Below are positions 47,213 to 61,447 of a stretch of 64,000 bases of DNA, in pieces. Where the stretch lies: assembly GCA_003416985.1 (NCBI GenBank), contig QVIN01000007.1, forward strand, positions 62,001 to 126,000. The letters run 5' to 3'. Made by a program: the position numbers and the translations under genes. The DNA comes from Duganella sp. BJB480 (GTDB taxonomy: Bacteria; Pseudomonadota; Gammaproteobacteria; Burkholderiales; Burkholderiaceae_D). The notes under the pieces are model-generated. The model ran no database searches. It worked only from the letters and a program-made list of their open reading frames with translations, and was not told the DNA's origin. How positions within the stretch are numbered: position 1 is the stretch's first letter; every line of letters starts with the position of its first letter.

Positions 47213-47446
47213 CATTTCCGCCCGCAGTACCGCGCCGACACGCCCGCGAAACAACGCCCATTGTGCCATCTCCTTGTAGTTTCCCGCTAAAGCGGCATAA
47301 ACCGTATATAACATTAATACAACGTCCATATTTCCGTTGCACGCATGCTATCGTAATTTCCTGCAATCTCATCTTTACAAGGTTGCACGGCCCGGTGCGG
47401 CGGCGCCCGCCGGTATTCTTTCGATAGATTGATGGAGGTGTAGAAA

Positions 47447-48157
47447 ATGGCTGTATCGTTTAAACCTGCTGTGATGTCCACCCTGCTGCTGGCCATGGCC
47501 TTGAGCGCCGGCGCCGCGTCGGCAGACGCGCTCAACGAGAACTTCGACGGCGGCGTGCCGACCGGCTGGACCGTGGTCAACAACAGCGCCCCGCAAGGCT
47601 CGATCGGCTGGTTCCAGGGCAGCGCAGCCGCGTTCAGCGCGCACCAGGGCGCGCCAGGCTCCTATATCGGCGCCGACTACAACAGCGGGGCCGACGTGGC
47701 CGCCATCAGCAGCTGGCTGATCCTGCCCACCTCGACCTATCACAACGGCGATACCCTGTCCTTCTTCACCCGCACCGCCGACAAATCCATCTTCCCTGAT
47801 CGCCTGGAAGTACGCTTCAGCAATGGCGGCGGCGCCGACGTCGGCCACTCGGCCGACAGCGTCGGCTCGTTCAGCACGCTGCTGCTGTCGGTCAATCCCA
47901 ACCAGGACAAGGCCGGCTATCCGGAAGCCTGGACCAAATACAGCGTGACCCTCAACGGCTTGTCCGGCGCCACCAGCGGCGCGTTCGCCTTCCGCTACGC
48001 GGTCGACGACGGCGGCCCGTCCGGCACCCGCTCCAACTACATCGGCATCGACACCCTGTCGATCTCCGCCGTGCCGGAACCGGAAACCTACCTGATGCTG
48101 GGCGCCGGCCTGGGCCTGATCGGCCTGGCACGCAAGCGCAAGGCCAAGGCGGCTTAA
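47447..48157 (+). CDS. PEP-CTERM sorted secreted protein, choice-anchor J-like
   Basis: 236 residues. Signal peptide (PAVMSTLLLAMALSAGAASA), then LNENFDGGVPTGWTVVNNSAPQGSIGWFQG and VAAISSWLILPTSTYHNGDTLSFFTRT, a beta-jellyroll pattern known as choice-of-anchor J. The C-terminus is a full PEP-CTERM signal: SAVPEPETYLMLGAGLGLIGLARKRK, i.e. VPEP, a hydrophobic helix and basic end. Such proteins are cleaved and anchored by exosortase (EpsH/XrtA or B), which lies outside the window. A strong GGAGGTG site precedes the ATG. Likely a matrix or surface protein. Confidence 0.93.
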   Translation: MAVSFKPAVMSTLLLAMALSAGAASADALNENFDGGVPTGWTVVNNSAPQGSIGWFQGSAAAFSAHQGAPGSYIGADYNSGADVAAISSWLILPTSTYHNGDTLSFFTRTADKSIFPDRLEVRFSNGGGADVGHSADSVGSFSTLLLSVNPNQDKAGYPEAWTKYSVTLNGLSGATSGAFAFRYAVDDGGPSGTRSNYIGIDTLSISAVPEPETYLMLGAGLGLIGLARKRKAKAA

Positions 48158-48223
48158 GCGGCAAGCGCCGCGCATGCCGGCGGGCTGGGCCGCAGCGGCC
48201 TCCGCCCCGCCGGCCCGTTCCGC

Positions 48224-48229
48224 TAGAAT
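48224..48229 (+). promoter_or_regulatory. -10 hexamer, probable leaderless start of the 105-residue gene
   Basis: TAGAAT ends six bases before the ATG of the next gene and no ribosome site intervenes. No clear -35 is present. Confidence 0.35.
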
Positions 48230-48235
48230 GGCGGC

Positions 48236-48553
48236 ATGCCTCCCGCCAAACTCCCCAAATTCCCCGGCCCGCTGACCGCGCGCGGCGCCGTGCTCGCCGT
48301 GCTGCTGTCCGACGCCGACCAGACCGGCGCGCCGCCGCTGCAAGGGCGCACCTCGCTGGCCGCCATCGTCAAGACGCTCAAGCGCAAATACAACTGGCCG
48401 GTGGAGATCAGCAGCTTCCCGTCCAACACCGGCGACGGCCGCGCCAGCTGGGCCACCGTCTACAGCCTGCCGCCGGCCGTCATCGCCAAGGCGCTGGCCA
48501 GCGGCGGCCACGAATGGCTGGAACGGCGCCACGCGGCCCGTAGCGCGCCGTAA
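48236..48553 (+). CDS. Hypothetical protein, 105 residues
   Basis: Small soluble protein with an alpha-rich middle: GAVLAVLLSDADQTGAPPLQG, TSLAAIVKTLKRKYNWPVEISSF and VYSLPPAVIAKALASGGHEWLERR. The layout hints at a winged helix-turn-helix (two helices followed by a strand pair), of the kind found in phage- and plasmid-related small proteins, but no family match is certain. The ATG is six bases after a TAGAAT and has no ribosome site. It is isolated between the PEP-CTERM gene and the glycine-zipper gene. Coding style matches the neighbours, so I take it as real. Confidence 0.65.
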   Translation: MPPAKLPKFPGPLTARGAVLAVLLSDADQTGAPPLQGRTSLAAIVKTLKRKYNWPVEISSFPSNTGDGRASWATVYSLPPAVIAKALASGGHEWLERRHAARSAP

Positions 48554-48650
48554 CATCTGCTTACTCTGGAAACACTTTCTGCGTCACCGCCTTTGTCCTC
48601 CGGCTCGTTATATGAGCAAGCGCCACCGTGGCGCAATACAGGAGAATAAA

Positions 48651-49142
48651 ATGACGACCACCCCAACCACCCGTAGCCGTATCCACCCTCTGATGGCCGT
48701 AGCGGCCGTATCGCTGACGCTGGTAAGCCTGGTCGGCGCCGCGTCGATCGCCGGCCTGCTGCCCAGCTCGCACGCCACGCAGGACACCACCCCAGTGGCC
48801 GCCAACGCCGCGCCGCAGACCGGCCAGCAGGCGGCCAACCAGCCGATGCCGGAAAGCCGTCCCGTCGTGGCCGAGCACCGCACCGTGCACCATGTGACCC
48901 CGCAAGTGCGCCATGTGAACAATGACGACTATGTCGCCCAGGCGCCTGCCGCCCAGCCACAGCCGCAGGCTCCCGCCCCGGCACCGACGGCGCAGAACAG
49001 CCCGCTCGGCATGGGCATCGGCGCGGTGGTTGGCGGCTTGATCGGCAACCAGGTCGGCGGCGGCAAGGGCAAGACGGCGGCCACCATCGCCGGCGCGGTC
49101 GGCGGCGCCTACGTCGGCAACGAGATCGCCAAGAAGAACTAA
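48651..49142 (+). CDS. Glycine-zipper 2TM domain protein
   Basis: 163 residues: cytoplasmic Arg/Thr-rich start, one membrane helix (PLMAVAAVSLTLVSLVGAASIAGLL), a disordered Ala/Gln/Pro linker with His-rich HRTVHHVTPQVRHVNN, and a C-terminal glycine zipper (GIGAVVGGLIGNQVGGGKGKTAATIAGAVGGAYVGNEIAKK). Related proteins (17-kDa antigen/Rick family, OsmB, YMGG) are stress-linked envelope proteins. AGGAG stands seven bases before the chosen ATG; an in-frame ATG 13 codons upstream lacks one. Function is unknown. Confidence 0.9.
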   Translation: MTTTPTTRSRIHPLMAVAAVSLTLVSLVGAASIAGLLPSSHATQDTTPVAANAAPQTGQQAANQPMPESRPVVAEHRTVHHVTPQVRHVNNDDYVAQAPAAQPQPQAPAPAPTAQNSPLGMGIGAVVGGLIGNQVGGGKGKTAATIAGAVGGAYVGNEIAKKN

Positions 49143-49283
49143 GCCCGTCACGGCAAACCACGGCCCAGCCCCGCACAGGGGGCCGGGCCGCGTCGTTTGC
49201 GCCGGATCAAGGCCGGAGGTTAGTTTCCCAGTGGAAAATATGACATAATGCTTGCTGCACTACCGCCACGCATTCCGAACGTC

Positions 49284-49724
49284 ATGACCACTCCTACCGA
49301 CCACCAAGAAGACCTGCAGCAATTCTGGAACCAGCGCGTCAAGGCCAGCCGGTGGCTGATCGTCAAGACGCTGACGCTGGGCCTGCTCGCGGCCGTGTGC
49401 GGCGTGCTGGGCCAGGGCTGGCTGGAGGACGCCAGTCCGCTGTTCCCCATCATCAGCCAGAACTACGGCCTGTGGCAGGCCGGCTATCTGCTGGCGCTGG
49501 TGGTGGTGTTCCTGATCTGGTCGGCCGCCATGCTGCAAAAGTTCAGCCTGCTGCGCAACAGCAAGCAGGGCCGCGACATGCAGCGCCGCATCGACGAGCA
49601 CAACGAGCGCATCGCCCAGAAAAAACTGGAGGCGAAGGAGCGCCGCGAGCAGGAACGCCTGGAGCGCGAGACCGCGCCCTCCTTCTTCAAGACCTCCGCC
49701 CGCAGCGGCAAGTTCGACTACTGA
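49284..49724 (+). CDS. Two-helix membrane protein with C-terminal coiled coil
   Basis: 146 residues. Two hydrophobic helices (WLIVKTLTLGLLAAVCGVLGQGW and GLWQAGYLLALVVVFLIWSAAML) are followed by a basic helical tail (RDMQRRIDEHNERIAQKKLEAKERREQERLERE), probably a cytoplasmic coiled coil. An earlier in-frame ATG at 49248 lies within the -10 (CATAAT, 49244-49249), so the ATG giving MTTPTDHQEDLQQFW is used. No ribosome site is clear. Family unknown; the layout is like small divisome or envelope accessory proteins, but that is a guess. Convergent with the macB-type permease, its stop one base from that of the neighbour. Confidence 0.78.
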   Translation: MTTPTDHQEDLQQFWNQRVKASRWLIVKTLTLGLLAAVCGVLGQGWLEDASPLFPIISQNYGLWQAGYLLALVVVFLIWSAAMLQKFSLLRNSKQGRDMQRRIDEHNERIAQKKLEAKERREQERLERETAPSFFKTSARSGKFDY

Positions 49725-49725
49725 A

Positions 49726-50949
49726 CTACTCGTAGCGCAGGCAGTCGACCGGCAGCAGCTTGGACGCCCGCCGCGCCGGGTAGAAGCCGAAGAACACCCC
49801 CACCAGGCTGGAGAAGCCGCACGCGACCACCACCGCCTGCAGCGTGATGAACACGTCGAACTTGCCGGTGGAGGTGATGGCCGCCGCCGCGCCGGTCGCC
49901 AGCAGGATGCCGAACACGCCGCCCACCAGGCAGATCACCACCGCCTCGGTCAGGAACTGCAGCAACACGTCGCGCGGCTTGGCGCCGATCGCCATGCGGA
50001 TGCCGATCTCGCGCGTGCGCTCGGTCACCGACACCAGCATGATGTTCATGATGCCGATGCCGCCCACCACCAGCGAGATCGCGCCGATCAGGCCCAGCAG
50101 CGCGGCCAGGCCGGCGCTGATCTTCTGCGCGGTCTCGGCGAACGAGGCCAGGTTGTCGATGCGGAAATCGTCCGGCTGCTCGAACTTGATGTGGTGGCGG
50201 TCGCGCAGCGTTTCGTTGATGTCCTGGATGGCGTCCTGCAGGTTGCCGCCGGACTTGCCCTGCGCCACCACGTAATGCACGTTGCCGGGGAACGGCAGCC
50301 GCACCAGGTTGGCCGCCGACGCCGTGATCGGCACCAGCACGTAGTCGGCCAGGTCGCCGCCGTCGACCTGCTTGCCCTCGCCGTACAGCACGCCCACCAC
50401 CTGGAACGAGACGTTCTCGATGCGGATGTACTTGCCCAGCGGGTCGACCTTGTAGAAGAACTGGTCGGCGATCTTCTTGCCGATCACCACCATGCGCGAG
50501 GCGGCGCGCACGTCGGCGTCGCTGAAGGCGCTGCCCTTGTCGATCTTCCAGCCGCGGATCTTGAACATGGCCGGCGTCACGCCGTGCACCGTCTTCGAGG
50601 CGTTCTCGTTGCCGACCGCCAGGTTGAAGCCGCCCTGCAGCACGCCGGCCGCGCCGGCCAGCGACGGCAGCGCGTTCAGCGCGGCGGCGTCGGCCATGGT
50701 CAGCGCCGGGGCCGCGCCGGTACGCATGCGCTGCTGCTGCGCGCGGTCGCCGCCGGGCGAGACGAACAGCATGTTGGTGCCCAGCTGCTCCAGCTCCTTG
50801 GCGATGAAGCGCTTCATGCTGTCGCCCACCGCCAGCAGCAGCACCACCGAGGTGATGCCGATGATGATGCCCAGCATGGTCAACAGCGTGCGCAGGCGGT
50901 TCGCCATCATCGAGCGGAACGCCTCGACCACTATCTGTAAAGGATTCAT
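49726..50949 (-). CDS. MacB-type ABC permease (FtsX/MacB fold)
   Basis: 407 residues with the MacB topology: first helix (LRTLLTMLGIIIGITSVVLLLAVG), a large periplasmic MacB core domain, and three C-terminal helices with LRTREIGIRMAIGAKPRDVLLQFLTEA-like text (here TERTREIGIRMAIGAKPRDVLLQF). It forms the inner-membrane channel of a MacAB tripartite exporter. Here the ATPase is a separate protein, as in many non-enteric species. The operon runs macA-like, ATPase, permease. Substrate may be macrolides, peptides or other envelope molecules. Confidence 0.9.
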   Translation of the reverse strand: MNPLQIVVEAFRSMMANRLRTLLTMLGIIIGITSVVLLLAVGDSMKRFIAKELEQLGTNMLFVSPGGDRAQQQRMRTGAAPALTMADAAALNALPSLAGAAGVLQGGFNLAVGNENASKTVHGVTPAMFKIRGWKIDKGSAFSDADVRAASRMVVIGKKIADQFFYKVDPLGKYIRIENVSFQVVGVLYGEGKQVDGGDLADYVLVPITASAANLVRLPFPGNVHYVVAQGKSGGNLQDAIQDINETLRDRHHIKFEQPDDFRIDNLASFAETAQKISAGLAALLGLIGAISLVVGGIGIMNIMLVSVTERTREIGIRMAIGAKPRDVLLQFLTEAVVICLVGGVFGILLATGAAAAITSTGKFDVFITLQAVVVACGFSSLVGVFFGFYPARRASKLLPVDCLRYE

Positions 50950-50954
50950 ATCGT

Positions 50955-51694
<740 letters not shown>

Positions 51695-51698
<4 letters not shown>

Positions 51699-52936
51699 AG
51701 CTCACCCTGCTTCTCGTTGATGGCGCGCGTGATCACCTTGTCGCCTTTTTTCAGCTCGCCGCCCACCACCTCGGTGTAGCGGAAGTTGGACAGGCCGATC
51801 TTGATGTCCCTGGCCACCGGGTTGTTCTTGTCGTCCATGGTGTAGATCTTGAACGAGCGCGCCAGTTCGCTCTTGCTGCGGAAGGCGGCGTCGTCCTCCT
51901 GCGGCGCCTCGGCCACGGCGCTGGCGGATGCGCTGGCCGAGGCGCTGGCACTGCCGGCCTTGGCGGCCAGCGCCTTGTCTCTCTTGGCCTGCTTCTCGAC
52001 TTCCTCGTCGCTCAGGCGGAAGCGCAGCGCGGCGGTCGGGATGCGCAGCACCTGCTGGCGATTGCCCACCAGCAGGCGCACCTGCGCCGTCATGCCCGGC
52101 TTGAGCAGCTCTTCCTTGTTGTCCACGTCCAGCACCACGTTGTAGGTGACCACGTTCTGCACCACGTTGGCCGCCAGCCGGAACTGGCGCATGCGCGCGT
52201 CGAATTCCTTGTCGGGATAGGCATCCACCACGAAGCGGGCCGCCTGCCCCTCCTTCAGCGCGCCGACGTCGGCCTCGGAGACGCTGGTGTCGATCTGCAT
52301 CTTGGTCAGGTCGCGGGCGATCTGGAACAGCGTCGGCGTGGTGAACGAGGCCGCCACGGTCTGGCCCAGGTCCACGGTGCGCTTGATGACCACGCCGTCG
52401 ATCGGCGAGCGGATCACGCTGTTGTCCAGGTCGGCCTGGGCGCGCGCCAGCTGCGCCTGCGCCAGCTGGATGTTGGCCTGCGCCACGTCGACCTCGCGCT
52501 TGGACTGGTCCAGCGCCAGCGGCGAGATGAAGCTCTGCGTCACCAGCGTCTGGTTGCGCTGGTGGGTGGCCTGCGCCAGCCGCAGGCTGGCCCGCGCCGA
52601 CGCCAGCTGCGCCTCCACCTGGCGGATCTGGGCGTTGAAGATGGTCGGGTCGAGCTTGAGCAGCACCTGGCCCTTCTGTACGCGGTCGTTGAAGTCCGCC
52701 TTCAGCTCGCTCACCGTGCCCGACACCTGCGAGCCGATGTTGATCAGCGCCACCGGGTTGATGGTGCCGGTGGCGGTCACCGTCTGCGTGATGTTGCCGG
52801 TGTCGGCGGCGGCCACGCGGAAGCGCGGCGGCTCGACCACCGGGGCCTTGCTCTTCGAATACCAGGCGGCGCTGGCGCCGCCGATCACCAGCAGGCCCAC
52901 GGCCAGCGCTATCTTCTTCTTGGTCAGGAAAGCCAT
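51695..52936 (-). CDS. MacA-type periplasmic adaptor (membrane fusion protein)
   Basis: 413 residues. Membrane anchor (KKKIALAVGLLVIGGASAAWYSK), biotinyl-lipoyl-like and coiled-coil hairpin (INIGSQVSGTVSELKADFNDRVQKGQVLLKLDPTIF, QVEAQLASARASLRLAQATHQRNQTL, NIQLAQAQLARAQADLDNSVIRSPIDGVVIKRTVDLG) and beta-barrel regions of an HlyD/RND-type adaptor. Near residue 340 an Ala-Ser low-complexity run (SASASASASA) is inserted. I start at MAFLTKKK; an ATG six codons earlier has a weaker leader. It couples the MacB-type permease to an outer-membrane channel. Confidence 0.88.
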
Positions 52937-53175
52937 CGTCTCTACACATCCCATAGGTGAGATCCGTCGGTATGCGGATCAGCCCGCCAAGTATATGGAG
53001 TTTTGCAAGGAATGCAACTAGGCAAGGTTTGATCCCTCTCCCCAAAGGCCGGGGTCGCGCCAACCAGATCGGGGTATGTGCAAAGTTGCAGTCCCATCCT
53101 GCACGTATGGGCGTTTCCAAGCCGGCCGGACCTGCCTACCATGAAGCGCATCACCACTCAAAAAGGAAGCACATC

Positions 53176-54141
53176 ATGTCCAGCAAAACCCTCGATACCT
53201 CCCGCCGTTCCGCCATGACCGGCGCCGCGCTCGCCGCCGCCGCGGTCGCCCTGCCGCTGGCCGCCGTCAGCGGCGACAGCCAGGCCGCCACCGGCAAGGT
53301 GCAGAAATCGGTCAGCACCATCACCACCCGCGACGGCGTCGAGATCTACTACAAGGACTGGGGTCCGCGCGCCGGCCAGCCGGTGATCCTGAGCCACGGC
53401 TGGCCGCTGAACGCCGACAGCTGGGAGTCGGCAGCCTTCCACCTGGCCAACAACGGCTTCCGCGTGATCACCCACGACCGCCGCGGCCACGGCCGCTCCA
53501 GCCAGCCATGGGACGGCAACGACATGGACCACTACGCCGACGACCTGGCCCAGCTGATCGAGGCGCTGGACCTGAAGAACATCATCCTGGCCGGCTTCTC
53601 GACCGGCGGCGGCGAGGTGGCGCGGTATGTGGGCCGCCACGGCACCAAGCGCATCGCCAAGCTGGGCCTGATCTCGGCCGTGCCGCCGCTGATGCTCAAG
53701 ACCGACACCAACCCGGGCGGCCTGCCGATGGAAGTGTTCGACGGCATCCGCGCCGCCTCGGTCGCCAACCGCGCGCAGCTGTACCTGGACCTGGCCTCCG
53801 GCCCGTTCTACAACTACAACCGTCCGGGCGCCAAGCCGTCGCAGGGCATCATCGACGCCTGGTACGCGCAGGGCATGCAGGCCGGCCACAAGAACACCTA
53901 CGACTCGATCAAGGCGTTCTCGGAAACCGACTTCCGCGACGACCTGAAAAAGTTCGACAAGCCGACCCTGATCATCCACGGCGAGGACGACCAGATCGTG
54001 CCGATCAACGCCGCCGGCCGCGCCTCGGCCGCCATCGTCAAGCACGCCAAGCTGATCACCTACCCCGGCGCGCCGCACGGCCTGACCGACACCCACAAGG
54101 ACAAGTTCAACGCCGATTTCCTGGCCTTCGCCAAGTCCTGA
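53176..54141 (+). CDS. Secreted alpha/beta hydrolase, non-heme haloperoxidase-like
   Basis: 321 residues. The N-terminus SRRSAMTGAALAAAAVALPLAAVSG resembles a twin-arginine (Tat) signal, though not a perfect one. The hydrolase domain: GQPVILSHGWPLNADSW, RVITHDRRGHGRSSQPW, nucleophile AGFSTGGGEVARYVG, acid in IHGEDDQIVPI and terminal His in GAPHGLTD. It matches the non-heme chloroperoxidase/esterase group. Tat-exported versions are common in this phylum. AAGGAAG lies eight bases before the ATG. Neighbours on both sides are unrelated. Confidence 0.88.
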   Translation: MSSKTLDTSRRSAMTGAALAAAAVALPLAAVSGDSQAATGKVQKSVSTITTRDGVEIYYKDWGPRAGQPVILSHGWPLNADSWESAAFHLANNGFRVITHDRRGHGRSSQPWDGNDMDHYADDLAQLIEALDLKNIILAGFSTGGGEVARYVGRHGTKRIAKLGLISAVPPLMLKTDTNPGGLPMEVFDGIRAASVANRAQLYLDLASGPFYNYNRPGAKPSQGIIDAWYAQGMQAGHKNTYDSIKAFSETDFRDDLKKFDKPTLIIHGEDDQIVPINAAGRASAAIVKHAKLITYPGAPHGLTDTHKDKFNADFLAFAKS

Positions 54142-54163
54142 TCCAGCGGCGCGGCATTATGTG

Positions 54164-54205
54164 ATAAGGTTTCCGCTGAGCACAGTTCGCAGCGGCGGAA
54201 ACCTT

Positions 54206-54207
<2 letters not shown>
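54164..54207 (+). promoter_or_regulatory. Start-codon-sequestering inverted repeat before the MHYT kinase gene
   Basis: Arms ATAAGGTTTCCGC (54164-54176) and GCGGAAACCTTAT (54195-54207) are perfectly complementary over 13 bases; the second arm includes the purine-rich ribosome-site region and the AT of the kinase ATG. The 18-base loop has a further GCTG/CAGC pair. It could control translation or be an operator. Confidence 0.6.
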
Positions 54208-58755
<4,548 letters not shown>

Positions 58756-58767
58756 GACGGGAACAGC

Positions 58768-59985
58768 TCAGGCCAGCCGCGACGCCCGTCCGGCCAGCTG
58801 CGCCATCACCCGCACCACCTGGTCGATCTGCGCGCCGGTGTGGCCGGCGTTCATCACGAAGCGCAGCCGCGCCTGGCCCACCGGCGCCGCCGGGAACTGG
58901 ACCGCCTCGACCTGGATGCCTTCCTTGCGCAGCGCGATCGCGTAGCGCTGGCAGGTCTCGGCCTCGCCGACCAGCACCGGCAGGATCGGCGTCTGGGTCG
59001 ACAGCAGGGTGTAACCCAACGGCGCCATCCGCTCGATGAAGTAGCGCTGGTTGTCCCACAGGCGCTGGCGCCGCTGCGGCTCCTGCGCCAGCACATCGAG
59101 CGCCGCCAGCAGCGCGGCCGCCTGGCTGGGCGGCGGCGGACGGCTGTAGCCATACGCGGCGCTGGTGAGCCGGATCACCTCCGCCATCTCGCGCTCGACC
59201 GCGACGAAGCCGCCGCCCGCGCCCAGCGCCTTGCCCAGCGTCCCCATCTGCATCAGGCAGGGGCTGTGGCAGCCGAAGTGCTCGGCCGTGCCGCCGCCGT
59301 GCGCGCCCAGCACGCCGGTGGCGTGGGCGTCGTCCAGGTACAGCAGCGCGCCGTGGCGCTCGGCCAGTTCCACCAGCGCCGGCAGCGGCGCGATCGTGCC
59401 CTCCATGCCGAACACGCCGTCGCTGACGATGACCGGCGTCGCCCCCTCCTCCGCCCCCGCCGTCAGCAGCGAGGCCAGGTGGTCCATGTCGCCGTGGCGG
59501 TAGTTGTAGCGCAGCGCGCCCGACAGCTGGATGCCCTCGCGGATGCTGACGTGGTTGCACTCGTCCGAATAGTAGGCGTACTTGTGGCGCTTGCGGGCGC
59601 GGTAGCCGTGCAGGCGCGCCAGCGTGGCGGCCTTGACGATCGACGACAGCACGCCCAGGTTGGCCATGTAGCCGGAGGCGAACAGCACCGCGTCGCCCTT
59701 GCGCTGCAGCGCCGCCAGGCGCTCCTCCAGCTCGCGGTAGATCGCCAGGTCGCCGCCGTGCAGGCGCGATTCGCAGTTGCCCGCGCCGTGCCGCTGCAGG
59801 CCGTCCCTGGCCGCCGCCGTCACGCGCGGATGGTTGGCCAGCCCCAGGTAGTTGTTGCTGCTGAACGACACCACCGGCTCGCCGCCGGCGACGAACACCG
59901 GGTCCGGCAGGGTGCCGGGCAGCTGGCGGTCGGGATGGACCGGGTGCTGCTTGAGCCAGTCGGCGATGTCGTGCAAGTCGTGCAT
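58768..59985 (-). CDS. Alpha-oxoamine synthase family PLP enzyme (BioF/KBL/SPT-like)
   Basis: 405 residues. The fold-type I PLP pattern is complete: FSSNNYLGLANHPRV, CESRLHGGDLAIYRELEERLA, FASGYMANLGVLSSIV, SDGVFGMEGTIAPLPALVELAE, LDDAHATGVLGAHGGG and the PLP lysine in GTLGKALGAGGG. Family members join an acyl-CoA to an amino acid: 8-amino-7-oxononanoate synthase, glycine C-acetyltransferase or serine palmitoyltransferase. Biotin genes are not adjacent, so its role is uncertain; a BioF paralogue or sphingolipid-type enzyme both remain open. Isolated, convergent with the HD-GYP gene. Confidence 0.85.
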   Translation of the reverse strand: MHDLHDIADWLKQHPVHPDRQLPGTLPDPVFVAGGEPVVSFSSNNYLGLANHPRVTAAARDGLQRHGAGNCESRLHGGDLAIYRELEERLAALQRKGDAVLFASGYMANLGVLSSIVKAATLARLHGYRARKRHKYAYYSDECNHVSIREGIQLSGALRYNYRHGDMDHLASLLTAGAEEGATPVIVSDGVFGMEGTIAPLPALVELAERHGALLYLDDAHATGVLGAHGGGTAEHFGCHSPCLMQMGTLGKALGAGGGFVAVEREMAEVIRLTSAAYGYSRPPPPSQAAALLAALDVLAQEPQRRQRLWDNQRYFIERMAPLGYTLLSTQTPILPVLVGEAETCQRYAIALRKEGIQVEAVQFPAAPVGQARLRFVMNAGHTGAQIDQVVRVMAQLAGRASRLA

Positions 59986-60070
59986 GGTGGAGAGGGCTTC
60001 CGTGAGTAACCGTCCATGCTAGCGCGGGCCGGCTTGCGGCACGCTTGCGGCCGCATTACCGATCGGATAG

Positions 60071-61447
60071 CTAGTGGGACGGCGCTAGCGGCAGCAGGAT
60101 GCGCGCCACCAGGCCCGGCGCGCCGTCCTCCAGCACCAGCTCGCCGCCGTGGGCCAGCGCGGTGGCGCTGACGATGGCCAGCCCCAGGCCGTTGCCCGGC
60201 AGGTGGCGGCTGTCGTCGAGCCGGTAGAAGCGCCGCGTCACCTTGCCGCGCTCGGCCTCGGGGATGCCGGGGCCGTCGTCCTGCACCGCGATCGACGCCA
60301 GGCCGCCGCGGTACACGCCGGCCCGCACCCGCACCGCGTGGCCCGGCCCGGCGTACTTGATGGCGTTGTCCAGCAGGCTGGCCACCGCGCTGGCCAGCAG
60401 GTTGCGGTCGCCGTCCACGTACAGGTGTTCGGGCGCGTCCACCGTCAGGGTCACGCCGCCGTCCTCGGCGCTGGCCTCGTACATCTCGCCGATGTCGCGG
60501 GCGATGTGGCCCAGGTCGAGGCGCTCGAACAGCCGGCTGCGCATGCCCGATTCGGCCTCGGCGATCTGCAGCAGGCGCTCGAACAGCCGGATCAGGTCGT
60601 CGATCTCCTCGATGGCGTCGCGCGCGGCGCCGGCCAGGCGCGGCACCGTGGCCTCGGAGCGCAGCGCGTCGTCGAGCTTGCTGCGCACGCGGCCCAGCGG
60701 CGTGCGCAGGTCGTGCGCGATGGCGTTCGAGACGTGGCGGATGCCGTCCATCAGCAGCTCGATGCGGTCGAGCATGCGGTTGATGTCGCGCCCCAGCAGC
60801 GCGAACTCGTCGCGCCCGCGCACCGGGATGCGCGAACTGAGGTCGCCCGCCTCGATGTGGGCGGCGGTGCGGCGGATCGTGCCCAGCCGCCGCTCGACCA
60901 GGCGCCGGAACAGCAGCGCGCCGGCCACCGTCAGCAACAGCGACACGCCGGCGCCGGCCAGCAGCGCGCGCCAGATCACGCCGCGCACCGCCTCCTGTTC
61001 GCTCAGGTCGCGCCCGACGATCAGCAGGCCGCCGCCGTCCAGCGGCCGCAGGTACAGCCGCGCCGGCGCCTGGTGGCGGTCGCGCGCGACCACGGTGCTG
61101 AGCAGCTCGGGGCCGTCGTCGGCACGCGCGGCCGCGGCCGGCAGCGGCCCCAGGTTGCCGGCCAGCGGCGTGCCGTCGGCCGCCAGCAGCTCGAAGATCT
61201 CGCGGTCGCTGTCGATGCCGTCGTCCAGCAGGCGCCGCACCTCGGCCGACAGCGCGCCGTGCGGCTGGCCGCCGGCGCGCGCCACCAGCCGGTCCGACTG
61301 CGCCATGATGCGGCCGTCGATGTCCTGGTCCAGCACGCCCACGGTGCCGCGGTAGAACACCGCCGACACCAGCACGATCGAGGCCGTGCCCAGCAGGCCG
61401 TAGCCCAGCACCAGCCGGGCCGCGATCGAGGCGCGCAGGTCGATCAC
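60071..61447 (-). CDS. Sensor histidine kinase, EnvZ/heavy-metal-sensor-like
   Basis: 458 residues from a GTG overlapping the regulator stop (GTGA). Two membrane helices (about 10-30 and 165-185) frame a periplasmic domain. A HAMP domain (RTAAHIEAGDLSSRIPVRGRDEFALLGRDINRMLDRI) leads to HisKA with phospho-His in SNAIAHDLRTPLGRVRSKLD and an ATPase with NAIKYAG, DDGPGIP and GNGLGLAIVSATALAHGG. The alignment is closest to classical EnvZ-type kinases. Pairs with the OmpR-type regulator upstream. The signal is not predictable. Confidence 0.9.
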   Translation of the reverse strand: MIDLRASIAARLVLGYGLLGTASIVLVSAVFYRGTVGVLDQDIDGRIMAQSDRLVARAGGQPHGALSAEVRRLLDDGIDSDREIFELLAADGTPLAGNLGPLPAAAARADDGPELLSTVVARDRHQAPARLYLRPLDGGGLLIVGRDLSEQEAVRGVIWRALLAGAGVSLLLTVAGALLFRRLVERRLGTIRRTAAHIEAGDLSSRIPVRGRDEFALLGRDINRMLDRIELLMDGIRHVSNAIAHDLRTPLGRVRSKLDDALRSEATVPRLAGAARDAIEEIDDLIRLFERLLQIAEAESGMRSRLFERLDLGHIARDIGEMYEASAEDGGVTLTVDAPEHLYVDGDRNLLASAVASLLDNAIKYAGPGHAVRVRAGVYRGGLASIAVQDDGPGIPEAERGKVTRRFYRLDDSRHLPGNGLGLAIVSATALAHGGELVLEDGAPGLVARILLPLAPSH

